Shown one piece after another: positions 6,272 through 17,074 of a stretch of DNA of 50,109 nucleotides. This DNA is from Dehalococcoidia bacterium. GTDB lineage: Bacteria > Chloroflexota > Dehalococcoidia > CAUJGQ01. A program made the translations under genes and the position numbers. The notes below the pieces were generated by a model, which saw only the letters and a program-made list of their open reading frames with translations, had not been told where the DNA came from and did not search any database. How positions within the stretch are numbered: the stretch's first letter is position 1; every line of letters begins with the position of its first letter. The stretch is taken from positions 1-50,109 of the forward strand of contig DATGEL010000069.1 in NCBI GenBank assembly GCA_035310145.1, in the 5' to 3' direction.

Positions 6272-6942
6272 GCGCCGCCCACCCGCGCGCCATCACCCGC
6301 GAGCTGATGGTATTGCGCGTCTGCCGCGAGCTGCGCGACGGCATGGTGGTGAATCTCGGCCTCGGCGTGCCCACGCTGCTGGCCGACGTGATTCCCGCCG
6401 ATATCGACGTGCTGCTGCACGGCGAGAACGGCGTGCTTGGCTACGGTGCCTACGCGAAGCCGGAGGAGGAAGACACGGAGACGATCAACCCCGGCGGCGC
6501 CCACGTCACCTTGCGGCCCGGTGCCAGCTTCTTCGACAGCACCGAGTCGTTCGCGCTGGTGCGCGGCGGCCACGTGGACATCGCGGTGTTGGGCGCGATG
6601 CAGGTGTCGGAGCGGGGTGACCTGGCGAACTGGATGGTGCCGGCGCGCGGTGTGGGCGGCATCGGCGGCGCCATGGACCTCGCGGCCGGGGCTAAGCGGG
6701 TGATCGTGGTGATGGAGCACGTGACCAGGGACGGCCTAGCGAAGCTCGTGCGCGAGTGCAGCTATCCGCTCACGGCGCGGGCCTGCGTGCAGACGATCGT
6801 CACCGACCTGGCCGTGCTGGAGATCGTGCCGGAGGGCATGCTGCTCAAGGAGCTGGCGCCGGGCGTGAGCGCGGTGGAGGTGCAGGCCCGTTCCGAGCCG
6901 CGCCTGCTGATCGCGCCCGACCTCCGCGAGATGCGGTTCTGA
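6268..6942 (+). CDS. CoA-transferase family I, subunit B
   Basis: 224 residues from a GTG that overlaps the preceding stop (GTGA). The subunit-B signature GLGVPTLLADVIP is followed by GENGVLG, in which E53 is the residue expected to form the glutamyl-CoA thioester. Later motifs (LGAMQVSERGDLANW, GGIGGAMDLAAGAKRVIV) are typical of the family. It forms the heteromeric enzyme with the preceding gene product in the cytoplasm. Location beside a Rieske protein hints at degradation of an organic or aromatic acid, which is inference. Confidence 0.9.
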   Translation: MSAAHPRAITRELMVLRVCRELRDGMVVNLGLGVPTLLADVIPADIDVLLHGENGVLGYGAYAKPEEEDTETINPGGAHVTLRPGASFFDSTESFALVRGGHVDIAVLGAMQVSERGDLANWMVPARGVGGIGGAMDLAAGAKRVIVVMEHVTRDGLAKLVRECSYPLTARACVQTIVTDLAVLEIVPEGMLLKELAPGVSAVEVQARSEPRLLIAPDLREMRF

Positions 6943-6952
6943 GGACGCAAGC

Positions 6953-7858
6953 ATGGTACTGAAGGCGACGCACAGTGTCAGCGTGCCAACGTACGACCAG
7001 CTCATCTGGCCCACCATCGTCGCTCTGCGCGAATTGGGTGGCTCGGGTACTAACCGCGAAATCGACCAACGTGTAATAGCGCTCGAAGGGCTATCCGAAG
7101 AGCAGCAGCTGGTGCCTCATGGCGATGGCCGGCTCACCGAGATTTCCTACCGATTGATGTGGTCACGAACGTACTTAAAGGTTGCTGGCGCACTGCAAAA
7201 CAGCAGCCGCGGCGTCTGGGCGCTCACTGAAATCGGGCGAGCCTTAGCAGAGCCTGATGCCCTTGCGATTCCGCAGAAGGTTCGTGCACAGTATGCGGGC
7301 CGACCTGCCCAACGCAGGCGACCAAAACTGGCTCCGCCAGAGCTGGAGACCACTACGATCTCGACCTCGATCGGGACGCCACTGAGCAGCACGGAGTTCG
7401 AACAGTGGCGAGATTGGCTGCTTGAGGCCCTCCGTGACATGCCTCCTCCAGCCTTTGAACGATTGGCTCAGCGCCTTCTGCGCGAAGCCGGATTCGTGCG
7501 CGTCGAAGTCACAGGTCGGAGCGGAGATGGTGGGATCGACGGCATCGGCGTGCTGCAAATGCAGTTGCTCAGCTTTCAAGTCTTCTTTCAGTGCAAACGA
7601 TACCGAGGCAGTGTCGGGGCCGCGGCTGTGCGTGACTTCAGGGGAGCGATGGTCGGCCGCACAGACAAAGGGATCCTCATCACTACTGGATACTTCACCG
7701 AGGACGCCAAACGTGAGGCGACCCGTGACGGGGCACCAGCGCTGGACCTCATTGACGGCGACCGCCTATGCGGTCTCCTGAAGGAGTACGCGCTGGGGGT
7801 CAGTACGCGTCAGGTCGATGCGGTGACGATCGACCCAAGTTGGTTTCAGTCACTTTAG
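6953..7858 (+). CDS. Mrr-type restriction endonuclease (type IV-like)
   Basis: 301 residues. The N-terminal 110 residues resemble the Mrr winged-helix domain (YDQLIWPTIVALRELGGSGTNREI). The C-terminal half has the Mrr catalytic PD-(D/E)xK fold: FERLAQRLLREAGF, then GDGGIDG with D192 and D196, and FQCKR with Q213 and K215. It would cut foreign DNA, probably modified DNA, as Mrr does. Base composition is visibly lower in GC than in flanking genes, with many A/T-ending codons, which suggests horizontal acquisition. It starts 10 nt after the CoA-transferase stop. No partner methylase is in the window. Confidence 0.85.
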   Translation: MVLKATHSVSVPTYDQLIWPTIVALRELGGSGTNREIDQRVIALEGLSEEQQLVPHGDGRLTEISYRLMWSRTYLKVAGALQNSSRGVWALTEIGRALAEPDALAIPQKVRAQYAGRPAQRRRPKLAPPELETTTISTSIGTPLSSTEFEQWRDWLLEALRDMPPPAFERLAQRLLREAGFVRVEVTGRSGDGGIDGIGVLQMQLLSFQVFFQCKRYRGSVGAAAVRDFRGAMVGRTDKGILITTGYFTEDAKREATRDGAPALDLIDGDRLCGLLKEYALGVSTRQVDAVTIDPSWFQSL

Positions 7859-7909
7859 TCATCAGGAGTCGCGTGGCCGTTGTAGAGCCTGCCGCAACCG
7901 CGCAGCGCC

Positions 7910-8215
7910 CTACGCCAGGTGCTCGCGGATCATTTGCGCGACACCGAGCACGCCGATCACGATTGTCGCCACGATCGCGCCCGGTGTGTGGCCGAAGACG
8001 CCCGCAAGCACGACGAACGGGATGCCCACCCCGACGATCGCGGTGATGTTGCCCGCGTCGCGCTTGTGGGCCGGCGGCGATTGGATCGCCTGCATCTGGG
8101 CCAGCCGCGTATCGATGTGACGGTCGATCTCGGCCAGGAAGGTGTCCAGGGTGGCATCGTCCAGTTGCACTGACGAGCCGAAGCCGGCGCTCGGCTGGGT
8201 GGGAAGCTGCTGCAT
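7910..8215 (-). CDS. Small membrane protein (101 aa)
   Basis: 101 residues from the ATG at 8215, directly downstream (16 nt) of the GAF gene, so probably cotranscribed. Residues 1-60 are polar with an amphipathic helix (LDTFLAEIDRHIDTRLAQMQAI). Two hydrophobic segments follow, ITAIVGVGIPFVVLAGVFG and AIVATIVIGVLGVAQMI, consistent with a hairpin in the membrane. No known family recognised. It may be the membrane partner of the neighbouring GAF sensor. Confidence 0.65.
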   Translation of the reverse strand: MQQLPTQPSAGFGSSVQLDDATLDTFLAEIDRHIDTRLAQMQAIQSPPAHKRDAGNITAIVGVGIPFVVLAGVFGHTPGAIVATIVIGVLGVAQMIREHLA

Positions 8216-8231
8216 GCGAAGCGGCCTTCGT

Positions 8232-8798
8232 TCAGTACCAGAAGTTCTCGACGATGTAGGTCGCGTGGCGGGCGAGCGCGACCATCGCCCGCTCGTCGTC
8301 GTCGTCGAACGGCTCACCATCCGTGCGATCGGTGATGTACATGCTGCCGCGCACCTCGCCCTTCGCCCAGATCGGCACGCCGAGCATGCGCTGCATCACC
8401 GGATGCCTGGGCGGGAAGCCGAAGGCGTAGGGATGGTTCTCCAAATCGTTGATGCGCACCGGCCTGCCGTCGCTGCGCAGACTGCCGAGCGGTCCGTGGC
8501 CGGTGGGCGGCACCTTCAGACCCTTCATCTCGGCGCGGGTCAGGCCGCTGGTGTAGAAGCCTTCGGTGCGGTCGCGTTCGTCGGTGATCGCCAGCGCGGC
8601 GTAGCGGCCTCGGGTTAGATCGCGCGCCAGGTCGCAGATCGCCTGCAAGGCGATGTCGGGCTTCTGCGGCGAGGCGAAGCGGCGGTGCAGCTCGGCCAGC
8701 CGCAGCAGCGCCTCGAATTCGCCGTCGGGCCGGGAAAGGGACGGCGACGGGGCGGCCGCCGCGCCGGAAGCGGCCACGGTGACGTGCTCGCTGCTCAT
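8232..8798 (-). CDS. Stand-alone GAF-domain protein
   Basis: 188 residues. After a short Ala/Ser-rich start, residues 27-188 form one GAF domain: an LLRLAELHRRFASPQKPDIALQ-type lead helix (given here only in part), YAALAITDE, GFYTSGLT, HPVMQRMLGVPIW, then MYITDRTDGEPFDDDDERAM and a terminal helix. The wording is closest to the GAF domains of DevS/DosS-type sensors, but no kinase, phosphodiesterase or DNA-binding module is attached. The haem-ligand assignment cannot be judged. It probably senses a small ligand or redox state and signals through a partner, perhaps the membrane protein encoded next. Confidence 0.8.
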   Translation of the reverse strand: MSSEHVTVAASGAAAAPSPSLSRPDGEFEALLRLAELHRRFASPQKPDIALQAICDLARDLTRGRYAALAITDERDRTEGFYTSGLTRAEMKGLKVPPTGHGPLGSLRSDGRPVRINDLENHPYAFGFPPRHPVMQRMLGVPIWAKGEVRGSMYITDRTDGEPFDDDDERAMVALARHATYIVENFWY

Positions 8799-8924
8799 AC
8801 TCCCAGACTACCCCTCGCCGCAGTGCGACGCTACCTGCAAGCCTAACCCCGCCGCTCGCGGCGTCGCCCTTCCCCACAGGGGAACGGACGGCCGCGCCTG
8901 AGCGAGGCAGGGATAGGCGCCGCG

Positions 8925-9680
8925 CTACTGCATCACGGCGAGGACGGGCACGTCTGCCGCGGCGCTGGCAAGCACGACGGCGTCGGCGCCGCCCGCGAGC
9001 AGCAGGCGCGCGAGGCGCTCACCGGCGGCGCGGTGCGCCGGCTCGGCCTTGTTCAGCACCGGCAGCCAGCGGGCGCCGGCGGGCACGCCTTTGCGGCCGC
9101 CATCCGCATGCAGCAGTACGCGGGCAATGGCCTCCGGTGAAAGCGGCTCGCCCGGCGCCAGCCCGCTCAGTGCGGCCACGCGCTCCGGACGGTGCACCCA
9201 CTCCTCGCCCAGCGGTCGACCGACGACATCGAGGCCGACGACCGCGAGCACGAGCGTGGTCGAGGCTGGAATCACCGGCTCGCCCGCGCCTGGCGCCTTG
9301 AACGGCCGGTTGCGGCTGCCGTCCGCCTCCAGCGCCAGCAGCGCCAGCTCGGGCATTGCAGCCAGCGCGTCGGCCTGGGCTGTGCTCAGCGGCAGCCAGC
9401 GGCCCTTGTCGCCGCGTCCGCTGGCCAGCGTCAGGGCGGGCGACGTGCGCAATGCCGCCGAGACGGACTGAGATGGATCGTCCTCGGGGCCCACGATCAG
9501 CAACGGCGGAGGCCGGCCGGAGCGCGGCGGCGTGAAGCGGGTGGTGCCGGCGATGACGACGGTGCGTCCGGTGGCGATGGACTCGGCGGCCAGGCGAAAC
9601 AGGATCGTGGTCTTGCCGCCGCCGCCCACGATCGCCACCCGCTCGCGTGCCTGCAGCGCGAACGCCTCGCTCAGGTTCAT
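8925..9680 (-). CDS. yqeC: YqeC-like P-loop protein
   Basis: 251 residues. A P-loop VGGGGKTT at residues 18-25 is followed by GTTRFTPP, then LALEADGSRNRPFKAPGAGEPVIP, a signature of the YqeC family (putative selenium- or molybdenum-cofactor-associated ATPase; the motif is shown only in part as a family clue). The C-terminus has LNKAEP, a guanine-type nucleotide-specificity motif. YqeC genes often occur with selenium- or molybdenum-dependent hydroxylase maturation genes; none is seen here. It lies 22 nt downstream of the DUF4367-like gene in a minus-strand run. Confidence 0.8.
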   Translation of the reverse strand: MNLSEAFALQARERVAIVGGGGKTTILFRLAAESIATGRTVVIAGTTRFTPPRSGRPPPLLIVGPEDDPSQSVSAALRTSPALTLASGRGDKGRWLPLSTAQADALAAMPELALLALEADGSRNRPFKAPGAGEPVIPASTTLVLAVVGLDVVGRPLGEEWVHRPERVAALSGLAPGEPLSPEAIARVLLHADGGRKGVPAGARWLPVLNKAEPAHRAAGERLARLLLAGGADAVVLASAAADVPVLAVMQ

Positions 9681-9702
9681 CCACCGGGCTTCCCGCCAGC
9701 CC

Positions 9703-10371
9703 TCACTGATGCAGCCCGGCGGCGATCTGGATCAGCTCATCGCGCGGCACATCCGTAAGATCGGCTTCGACGATGATTTCGAGATTGTCCTTGATCAGCA
9801 GCACGCGGTGCGGCTGCGTGTTGCGGGACGAGGGGCCGAGCGCGTCGATCATCTGCCGGTTGCCCGGCCCGACGGTTCCGAACGCGTACACGCCCTGCAC
9901 GCCGCCCACGTCGATGAAGGGCGAGCCGGGCGGCCTGCCGCCGGCCCGGCCGGTGCCCTCGCCCGGCTGAAAGCCGCCGCGGAAGAAGCTGCGATCGTTG
10001 GCCGCGTGCTGGCGCTCGTAGATCTGCACGAAGAGTCCGTCCGGCTTGAAGAAACTGAGCACGACGACGTTGCCGCCGTTCTCGGCCTTCACGTACTGCT
10101 CCCACGGTTGATAGTCCGCCGGCAGCGAGGCCGGGCTGAGCGGCGTGAAGCCGGCGCTGGCCTGCAGCTGGGCGAAGTCCACGAAGCGGCGCGCGCTCGA
10201 GCCCGGCGCTGGGGTGCCGGCAGTGCGCGCCGCGCTGCTGGAGCCAGTTTCGCCGACCGGTACGTTCTCGTTGTGCGCGTGGCTGGAAACGTCGAGCAGC
10301 AGCCTCGGCAGGAGGATGAAGGCCGCGACGAGCACGGCCAGCGAGGCAACGACGCCGACTGCCAGCTTCAT
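9703..10371 (-). CDS. Membrane-anchored DUF4367-like protein
   Basis: 222 residues from the ATG at 10371; a GTG at 10437 would add 22 residues and overlap recQ by 38 nt. An N-terminal membrane helix (LAVGVVASLAVLVAAFILLP) is followed by a Ser/Thr/Pro linker. The extracytoplasmic domain begins with LQASAGFTPLSPASLPADY, the typical opening of DUF4367-like domains found in anti-sigma and lipoprotein contexts, and continues with beta-rich LSFFKPDGLFVQIYE and RVLLIKDNLEIIVEADL. Function unknown. Tight spacing with recQ (28 nt) and yqeC suggests one transcript. Confidence 0.7.
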   Translation of the reverse strand: MKLAVGVVASLAVLVAAFILLPRLLLDVSSHAHNENVPVGETGSSSAARTAGTPAPGSSARRFVDFAQLQASAGFTPLSPASLPADYQPWEQYVKAENGGNVVVLSFFKPDGLFVQIYERQHAANDRSFFRGGFQPGEGTGRAGGRPPGSPFIDVGGVQGVYAFGTVGPGNRQMIDALGPSSRNTQPHRVLLIKDNLEIIVEADLTDVPRDELIQIAAGLHQ

Positions 10372-10399
10372 CAGATCGAGCCCCGCCACCCACCGCGGG

Positions 10400-12652
<2,253 letters not shown>

Positions 12653-12710
12653 GGCGATCGGATCTTAACGAGACGGGCGGCCGCGCGGCAATCGCCGGCA
12701 GGGTGCGCCA

Positions 12711-13292
12711 TCAGCGCGCGGCCCGCGCAGGCTGCCGGATCTCCGCCAGCGCCGCGGCCGTCGGCAAGATCTCGATGCCCATGTTGCGCATGTCGAAGAG
12801 GTTGGCCTGCTGCACGGCGTCGGTGGCCGAGGCGGTCGCATCGCTGAGCACGACGCACTCGTAGTCCAGCGCGTTGGCGTCGACGGCGCTGCCGCGGATG
12901 CAGTTCGGCGTCTGCACGCCGCAGAGATAGAGCCGCTCAACGCGCAGCCGGCGCAGCAGCGCATCCAGGTCGGTGCCGAAGAAGGCGCTCCAGCGGCGCT
13001 TGACGATCTCGTACTCGCCGGGCTGCAGGCGCAGGCCGTCCACCAGGTCGCTGCCGGGGCTCTGCACCAGGAACGGCCGCTCGGCGAACAGCGCCTGGCG
13101 CGAGCGGTCCACGTCGCTGCCGTCGGGCCGGTGCCGGCGCGTGACCCAGACGATCGGCACGCCCGCGGCGCGGAAACCTGACACCGCCTCGATCACGCGC
13201 GGCGTGCAGGCCGGCGCGCCGGCGACGAAGAGGTCGGCGGTAGGAAGGCAGAAGTCATTTTGCATGTCGATCACGATCAGCGCGCGGTTCAT
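12711..13292 (-). CDS. Isochorismatase-family cysteine hydrolase
   Basis: 193 residues. The catalytic triad of the family is visible: D9 (LIVIDMQND), K98 (EIVKRRWSAF) and C131 (CGVQTPNCIRGSA), followed by a conserved cis-peptide-type VQT region. Relatives include nicotinamidases, N-carbamoylsarcosine amidases and ureide hydrolases. The metal ligand set of nicotinamidase is not evident, so the substrate is open. It is the first gene of the minus-strand run leading into recQ. Confidence 0.85.
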   Translation of the reverse strand: MNRALIVIDMQNDFCLPTADLFVAGAPACTPRVIEAVSGFRAAGVPIVWVTRRHRPDGSDVDRSRQALFAERPFLVQSPGSDLVDGLRLQPGEYEIVKRRWSAFFGTDLDALLRRLRVERLYLCGVQTPNCIRGSAVDANALDYECVVLSDATASATDAVQQANLFDMRNMGIEILPTAAALAEIRQPARAAR

Positions 13293-13333
13293 CGCTCCTC
13301 CGTCGGGCGCCCGGCCCCCGGTTCATGCCTCTT

Positions 13334-13434
13334 GCCCTAATTCTAGGGGAGTCTCCTGCTTCGTGTGGGAGCAAGCTCCCCTCTCCCAGGATTGGGACAA
13401 TGAGATCGACCCGAGGGTGAGGGCACACGGCCAT
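13334..13434. repeat. Composite palindromic repeat, copy 1
   Basis: It contains AATTCTAGGGGA, then GGGAGC-AA-GCTCCC, CTCCCCTCTCC and a final GGGTGAGGG. The same modules in the same order occur at 24538-24663, and its second half recurs at 28499-28545 and 31484-31518. It lies between two divergent genes and is noncoding. This copy is the most degenerate: its second stem is incomplete. Confidence 0.6.
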
Positions 13435-13453
13435 CACCCGAATTAGGTATGAG

Positions 13454-13482
13454 CGGCTTAACTTCCCGGTCCATGCTACAAT
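13454..13482 (+). promoter_or_regulatory. Possible promoter of the cox cluster
   Basis: A good -10 hexamer TACAAT (13477-13482) lies 36 nt before the coxB start. No convincing -35 is seen at 16-18 bp (CGGCTT at 13454-13459), so it may need an activator or another sigma factor. Confidence 0.4.
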
Positions 13483-13518
13483 CCGGCGCGGCGCGGGCTG
13501 GCCGCGCGGGAGCCCCGC

Positions 13519-14532
13519 ATGCGATATCGGCGGTGGGGAGTTCTCCTTTCCGGTTTGCTGTGTGGCGCGGCGGTGGTGGCGCTCGGCAGCGGGGCAGCGC
13601 AGGCCGACAGCCCTTCCGCCTTTGACCCGCACTCGCCCACGGCGCGCTCGATCACCACGCTGCTGTGGATCATGCTGGTGCTCGCGGCGATCGTCTTCGT
13701 GCTGATCGAGGGCGGGCTGCTCTATGCGACGTTCCATTTCCGCGCCCGCCGCGACGCCGCCGAGCCGCGCCAAATCGAAGGCAACCGCCGCATCGAGATC
13801 ATCTGGTTCACGATTCCCGGAATCCTCGTGGTCGTGCTCTTCATCCTGGCCCTGCGCTCGATGAACACGATCGCCGCCACGCCGGCCGACGCCCTGCACA
13901 TCGACGTGATCGGCCACGACTGGTGGTGGGAGTACCGCTATCCAGACGCGAAGGTAGAAACCGCGAACGAGCTGGTGGTGCCGGCGGGCCGGCCGGTGCA
14001 GCTCGACCTCTATTCGCAGGACGTGATCCATAGCTGGTGGGTGCCCGAGCTTGCCGGCAAGACCGACGTGATTCCCGGCAAGCACAACACGCTCTGGTTC
14101 AAGGCGGAGAAGGAGGGCACCTATCTTGGCCAGTGCGCCGAGTTCTGCGGCCTGCAGCACGCGGGCATGCGCCTGCGCGTGATCGCGCTGCCCGACGATC
14201 GGTTCAACCAGTGGCTTGCGGCGGAGGCGGCGCCGGCAACGGCTCCGGCCGCCGGCGACGCCCAGGCCGGCGCCGCGGTCTTCGCAGGCCGTACCTGCAT
14301 CTCCTGTCACGCGGTGCGCGGCAGCAACGCCGCCGCGCAGGTGGGGCCGGACCTGACGCACTTCGGCGCGCGGCAGACGCTGGCCGCCGGCGTGCTCGAC
14401 AACACGCCGGCCGATCTCGCCCGTTGGCTGGCGAACCCCCAGGCGGTGAAGCCCGGCAACCAGATGCCGAACCTGAAGCTCTCGGCGCAGGAGATCCAGC
14501 AGCTCGTGACCTATCTCGAAGGGTTGAAGTAG
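13519..14532 (+). CDS. coxB: Cytochrome c oxidase subunit II with fused cytochrome c (caa3 type)
   Basis: 337 residues: a signal peptide (ends near AQA, residue 29), two transmembrane helices (about 45-68 and 95-117), the periplasmic cupredoxin domain with the WWWEY motif, and the CuA ligands C206 and C210 in GQCAEFCGLQHAGM. After an Ala/Pro linker the C-terminal 80 residues are a class-I cytochrome c with CISCH (260-264) and a distal Met in GNQMPNL. Electrons therefore enter through the fused haem, pass to CuA and on to haem a in subunit I. It is the first gene of a seven-gene respiratory cluster, three bases before coxA. Confidence 0.95.
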   Translation: MRYRRWGVLLSGLLCGAAVVALGSGAAQADSPSAFDPHSPTARSITTLLWIMLVLAAIVFVLIEGGLLYATFHFRARRDAAEPRQIEGNRRIEIIWFTIPGILVVVLFILALRSMNTIAATPADALHIDVIGHDWWWEYRYPDAKVETANELVVPAGRPVQLDLYSQDVIHSWWVPELAGKTDVIPGKHNTLWFKAEKEGTYLGQCAEFCGLQHAGMRLRVIALPDDRFNQWLAAEAAPATAPAAGDAQAGAAVFAGRTCISCHAVRGSNAAAQVGPDLTHFGARQTLAAGVLDNTPADLARWLANPQAVKPGNQMPNLKLSAQEIQQLVTYLEGLK

Positions 14533-14535
14533 CCG

Positions 14536-16188
14536 ATGGCGAGCGTCGCCGGAACCCAGCCCGGCGCCGTGCCGCGCCCCGCCAGCGAGCTGGCGCTGTG
14601 GCGCTGGGTGGCGACGGTCGATCACAAGCAGATCGGCATTCTCTACCTGGTCACGACCTTCGCCTTCTTCGCCATCGGCGGCGTCGAGGCGTTGCTGATG
14701 CGCATTCAGCTCGCCACCAGCGACAACCACTTCCTTTCGCCCAGCCAGTACAACGCGCTGATGACGATGCACGGCACGACGATGATCTTCCTCTTCGTGA
14801 TGCCGGCGCTGATCGGTTTCGCCAACTACTTCGTGCCGCTGCTGATCGGGGCGCGAGATATGGCCTTTCCCCGGCTGAACGCGCTCAGCTTCTGGCTGCT
14901 CTTGTTCGGCGGGCTGCTGCTCAACTTCAGCCCCTTCGCCGGGGGATCGCCCGATGCGGGCTGGTTCGCCTACGCGCCGCTGACGGAGCGCGCCTACTCG
15001 CCCGGCTTCGCCGTCGATTACTGGTCGCTTGGCATCCTCGTCACCGGCGCGGGCACGATCGCCAGCGCCGTGAACCTGCTGGTGACGATCACGAACATGC
15101 GGGCGCCCGGCGTGAGCTGGGGACGGCTCTCGATGTTCGTCTGGATGATCCTGGTCACCGCCGTGCTGATCCTCGCCGCGTTCCCCAGCCTCACCGCCGC
15201 GGCGTTCATGCTCGAAGCGGACCGTCGCTTCGGCGCCCACTTCTTCGACACGAACGTCAACGGCGACGCGCTGCTCTGGCAGCACATGTTCTGGTTCTTC
15301 GGCCACCCCGAGGTCTATATCATGGCGCTGCCGGCCTTCGGCATCGTCTCCGAGGTGATCCCCGTCTTCTCGCGCAAGCCGCTGTTCGGCTACACGGTGA
15401 TGGCGGCCTCCGGCGTGGCGATTGGCTTCCTTTCGATGACCGTCTGGGCGCACCACATGTTCGCCGTGGGCATGGGCACGGCGGCGAACGCCTTCTTCGG
15501 CGCCTCCAGCATGCTGATCGCGATTCCCACCGGCATCAAGATCTTCAACTGGCTGGCGACGATGTGGGGCGGCGCCCTGCGTTTGACGACGGCGATGCTG
15601 TTCTCGATCGGCTTCATCGCCATGTTCTTCATCGGCGGGCTCAGCGGCGTCAGCCTGGCGCTGGTGCCGGTGGACTGGCAGGTGACGGACAGCTATTACG
15701 TCGTGGCCCACTTCCATTACGTGCTCTTCGGCGGCACCATGCTCGGTGTCTTCTCCGGCATTTACTACTGGTTCCCCAAGGTCACCGGCCGGCTGCTGGA
15801 CGAGCGCGTCGGCCAGTTCCATTTCTGGCTGACGCTGATCGGCTTCAACCTCACCTTCTTCCCCATGCACCTGCTCGGCCTGCTGGGCATGCCGCGCCGC
15901 ATCTACACCTATCCGGCCGATCGCGGCTGGGACGGCTACAACCTGATCGCGACGATCGGCGCTTTCGTGCTGGCCGTGGCCGTGATCGTCTTCCTCTGGA
16001 ACGTGTTGCAGAGCTGGCTGCGCGGCGCACCGGCCGGCGACAATCCCTGGGAGGCGTGGTCACTGGAGTGGGCGACCAGCTCGCCGCCGCCGCCGCACAA
16101 CTTCGACCGCATTCCCATCGTGCACGGCCGCCGCCCGCTGCGCGACGGACCGGTCTTTGACGGGCTTGAGGCCGGAGGGACGCCGTGA
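14536..16188 (+). CDS. coxA: Cytochrome c oxidase subunit I
   Basis: 550 residues with about 12 membrane helices. Haem and copper ligands are visible: MTMHGTTMIF (low-spin haem His), GHPEVYIMALPAFGI (CuB His, cross-linked Tyr and the D-channel Glu), VWAHHMFAVG (two CuB His) and VAHFHYVLFG (haem a3 and haem a His). The GHPEV glutamate places it with A1-type haem-copper oxidases. It is the catalytic, proton-pumping subunit. The stop overlaps the GTG start of coxC. Confidence 0.96.
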   Translation: MASVAGTQPGAVPRPASELALWRWVATVDHKQIGILYLVTTFAFFAIGGVEALLMRIQLATSDNHFLSPSQYNALMTMHGTTMIFLFVMPALIGFANYFVPLLIGARDMAFPRLNALSFWLLLFGGLLLNFSPFAGGSPDAGWFAYAPLTERAYSPGFAVDYWSLGILVTGAGTIASAVNLLVTITNMRAPGVSWGRLSMFVWMILVTAVLILAAFPSLTAAAFMLEADRRFGAHFFDTNVNGDALLWQHMFWFFGHPEVYIMALPAFGIVSEVIPVFSRKPLFGYTVMAASGVAIGFLSMTVWAHHMFAVGMGTAANAFFGASSMLIAIPTGIKIFNWLATMWGGALRLTTAMLFSIGFIAMFFIGGLSGVSLALVPVDWQVTDSYYVVAHFHYVLFGGTMLGVFSGIYYWFPKVTGRLLDERVGQFHFWLTLIGFNLTFFPMHLLGLLGMPRRIYTYPADRGWDGYNLIATIGAFVLAVAVIVFLWNVLQSWLRGAPAGDNPWEAWSLEWATSSPPPPHNFDRIPIVHGRRPLRDGPVFDGLEAGGTP

Positions 16189-16775
16189 GCGCCGCCCGCG
16201 CCGCGCCCGCCGCCCGCCCGTCGGGGCCCTCGAACGCCGCGCTCGGCACGCTGATCTTCATCTCGTCGGAGGCGACCTTCTTCCTTTTCCTGCTGATCGC
16301 CTACATCAGCTACCGCGACGCCAATGCCGGCCCCTCGGCGAAGTCGGCGCTCGACGTCGGCCGCACGGCGATCTTCTCGGCCTGCCTCTGGGCGAGCAGC
16401 GGCACGATCTGGCTCGCCGGCCGGCAGCTACGGCGGGGTGACGGGCGCGGCTTCCGCCTCCTGCTCGGCCTGACGATCCTGCTGGGGCTGATCTTCCTGC
16501 TGGGCCAGGCGTGGGAGTACCACACCCTGCTGGATGAGCACGTGACGCTGGCGCGGAACCTGTTCGGCTCGACGTTCTTTACGCTCACCGGCTTTCACGG
16601 CCTGCATGTGGCGATCGGCCTGCTGCTGCTCTGCACGCTGTTCGGCCTGAATGCGGCCGGCGTCATCGCCTCGCCGCACAACGGTGCGCTGCGCAGCATC
16701 GAGTACTACTGGCACTTTGTGGACGCCGTCTGGGTGTTCATCTTCGTCTTTGTTTACCTGTGGGCGCTGAGATGA
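16185..16775 (+). CDS. coxC: Cytochrome c oxidase subunit III
   Basis: 196 residues from a GTG overlapping the coxA stop. Five membrane helices are apparent. Motifs include LIFISSEATFFLFLLIAYIS, the WEYHTL region, GSTFFTLTGFHGLHVAIGL and a C-terminal YYWHFVDAVWVFIFVFVYLW, all classical for subunit III (motifs quoted in part). At 196 residues it is the short, five-helix form. It stabilises the subunit I core. Its stop overlaps the next ATG. Confidence 0.93.
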   Translation: MSAARAAPAARPSGPSNAALGTLIFISSEATFFLFLLIAYISYRDANAGPSAKSALDVGRTAIFSACLWASSGTIWLAGRQLRRGDGRGFRLLLGLTILLGLIFLLGQAWEYHTLLDEHVTLARNLFGSTFFTLTGFHGLHVAIGLLLLCTLFGLNAAGVIASPHNGALRSIEYYWHFVDAVWVFIFVFVYLWALR

Positions 16776-17074
16776 GCCGCAGAGAGCAACGCCGCCCGCG
16801 ACAGCAACCACCGCCGGCGCATGCCGAAGCGCCGGACAGGCGTCCGCCCGCGGCGGCTCAGCCCGCGCAGCCGTTCCATCTGCCACGGCCCACGGTCTGG
16901 CCGGCCGTGCTGGCCTCGGGCGTGACGCTGCTGGCCTGGGGCGTGATCACCAACGTCGCGGTGTCGATCGCGGGGCTGGCGCTGTTCGTGGTCGCGCTCT
17001 GGGGCTGGGGGCGGGAGATCGTGCACGAGTACCGCGAGCGCGGCGGCGGGCACGGCGATCGAGGTGGGCCGTGA
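16772..17074 (+). CDS. Small cytochrome oxidase-associated membrane protein (subunit IV-like)
   Basis: 100 residues; the ATG overlaps the coxC stop (ATGA) and the gene's own stop overlaps the next GTG. A Pro/Arg/Gln-rich N-terminal 40 residues precede two membrane helices (VWPAVLASGVTLLAWGVI and VAVSIAGLALFVVALWGWG), then a charged tail. This fits the small fourth subunit found after coxC in caa3 operons (CtaF/CoxD-like). Family identity is inferred mainly from position and topology. Confidence 0.7.
   Translation: MSRREQRRPRQQPPPAHAEAPDRRPPAAAQPAQPFHLPRPTVWPAVLASGVTLLAWGVITNVAVSIAGLALFVVALWGWGREIVHEYRERGGGHGDRGGP

Noticed and set aside
8907-8921. CAGGGATAGGCGCC shared (inverted) with about 43309-43323
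   Set aside because: A 14-base match without extended similarity is too short to call a dispersed repeat from two copies.
13255-15870. An 871-codon open frame on the minus strand opposite coxB and coxA
   Set aside because: Low-complexity antisense product; the plus strand encodes complete oxidase subunits with all metal ligands.
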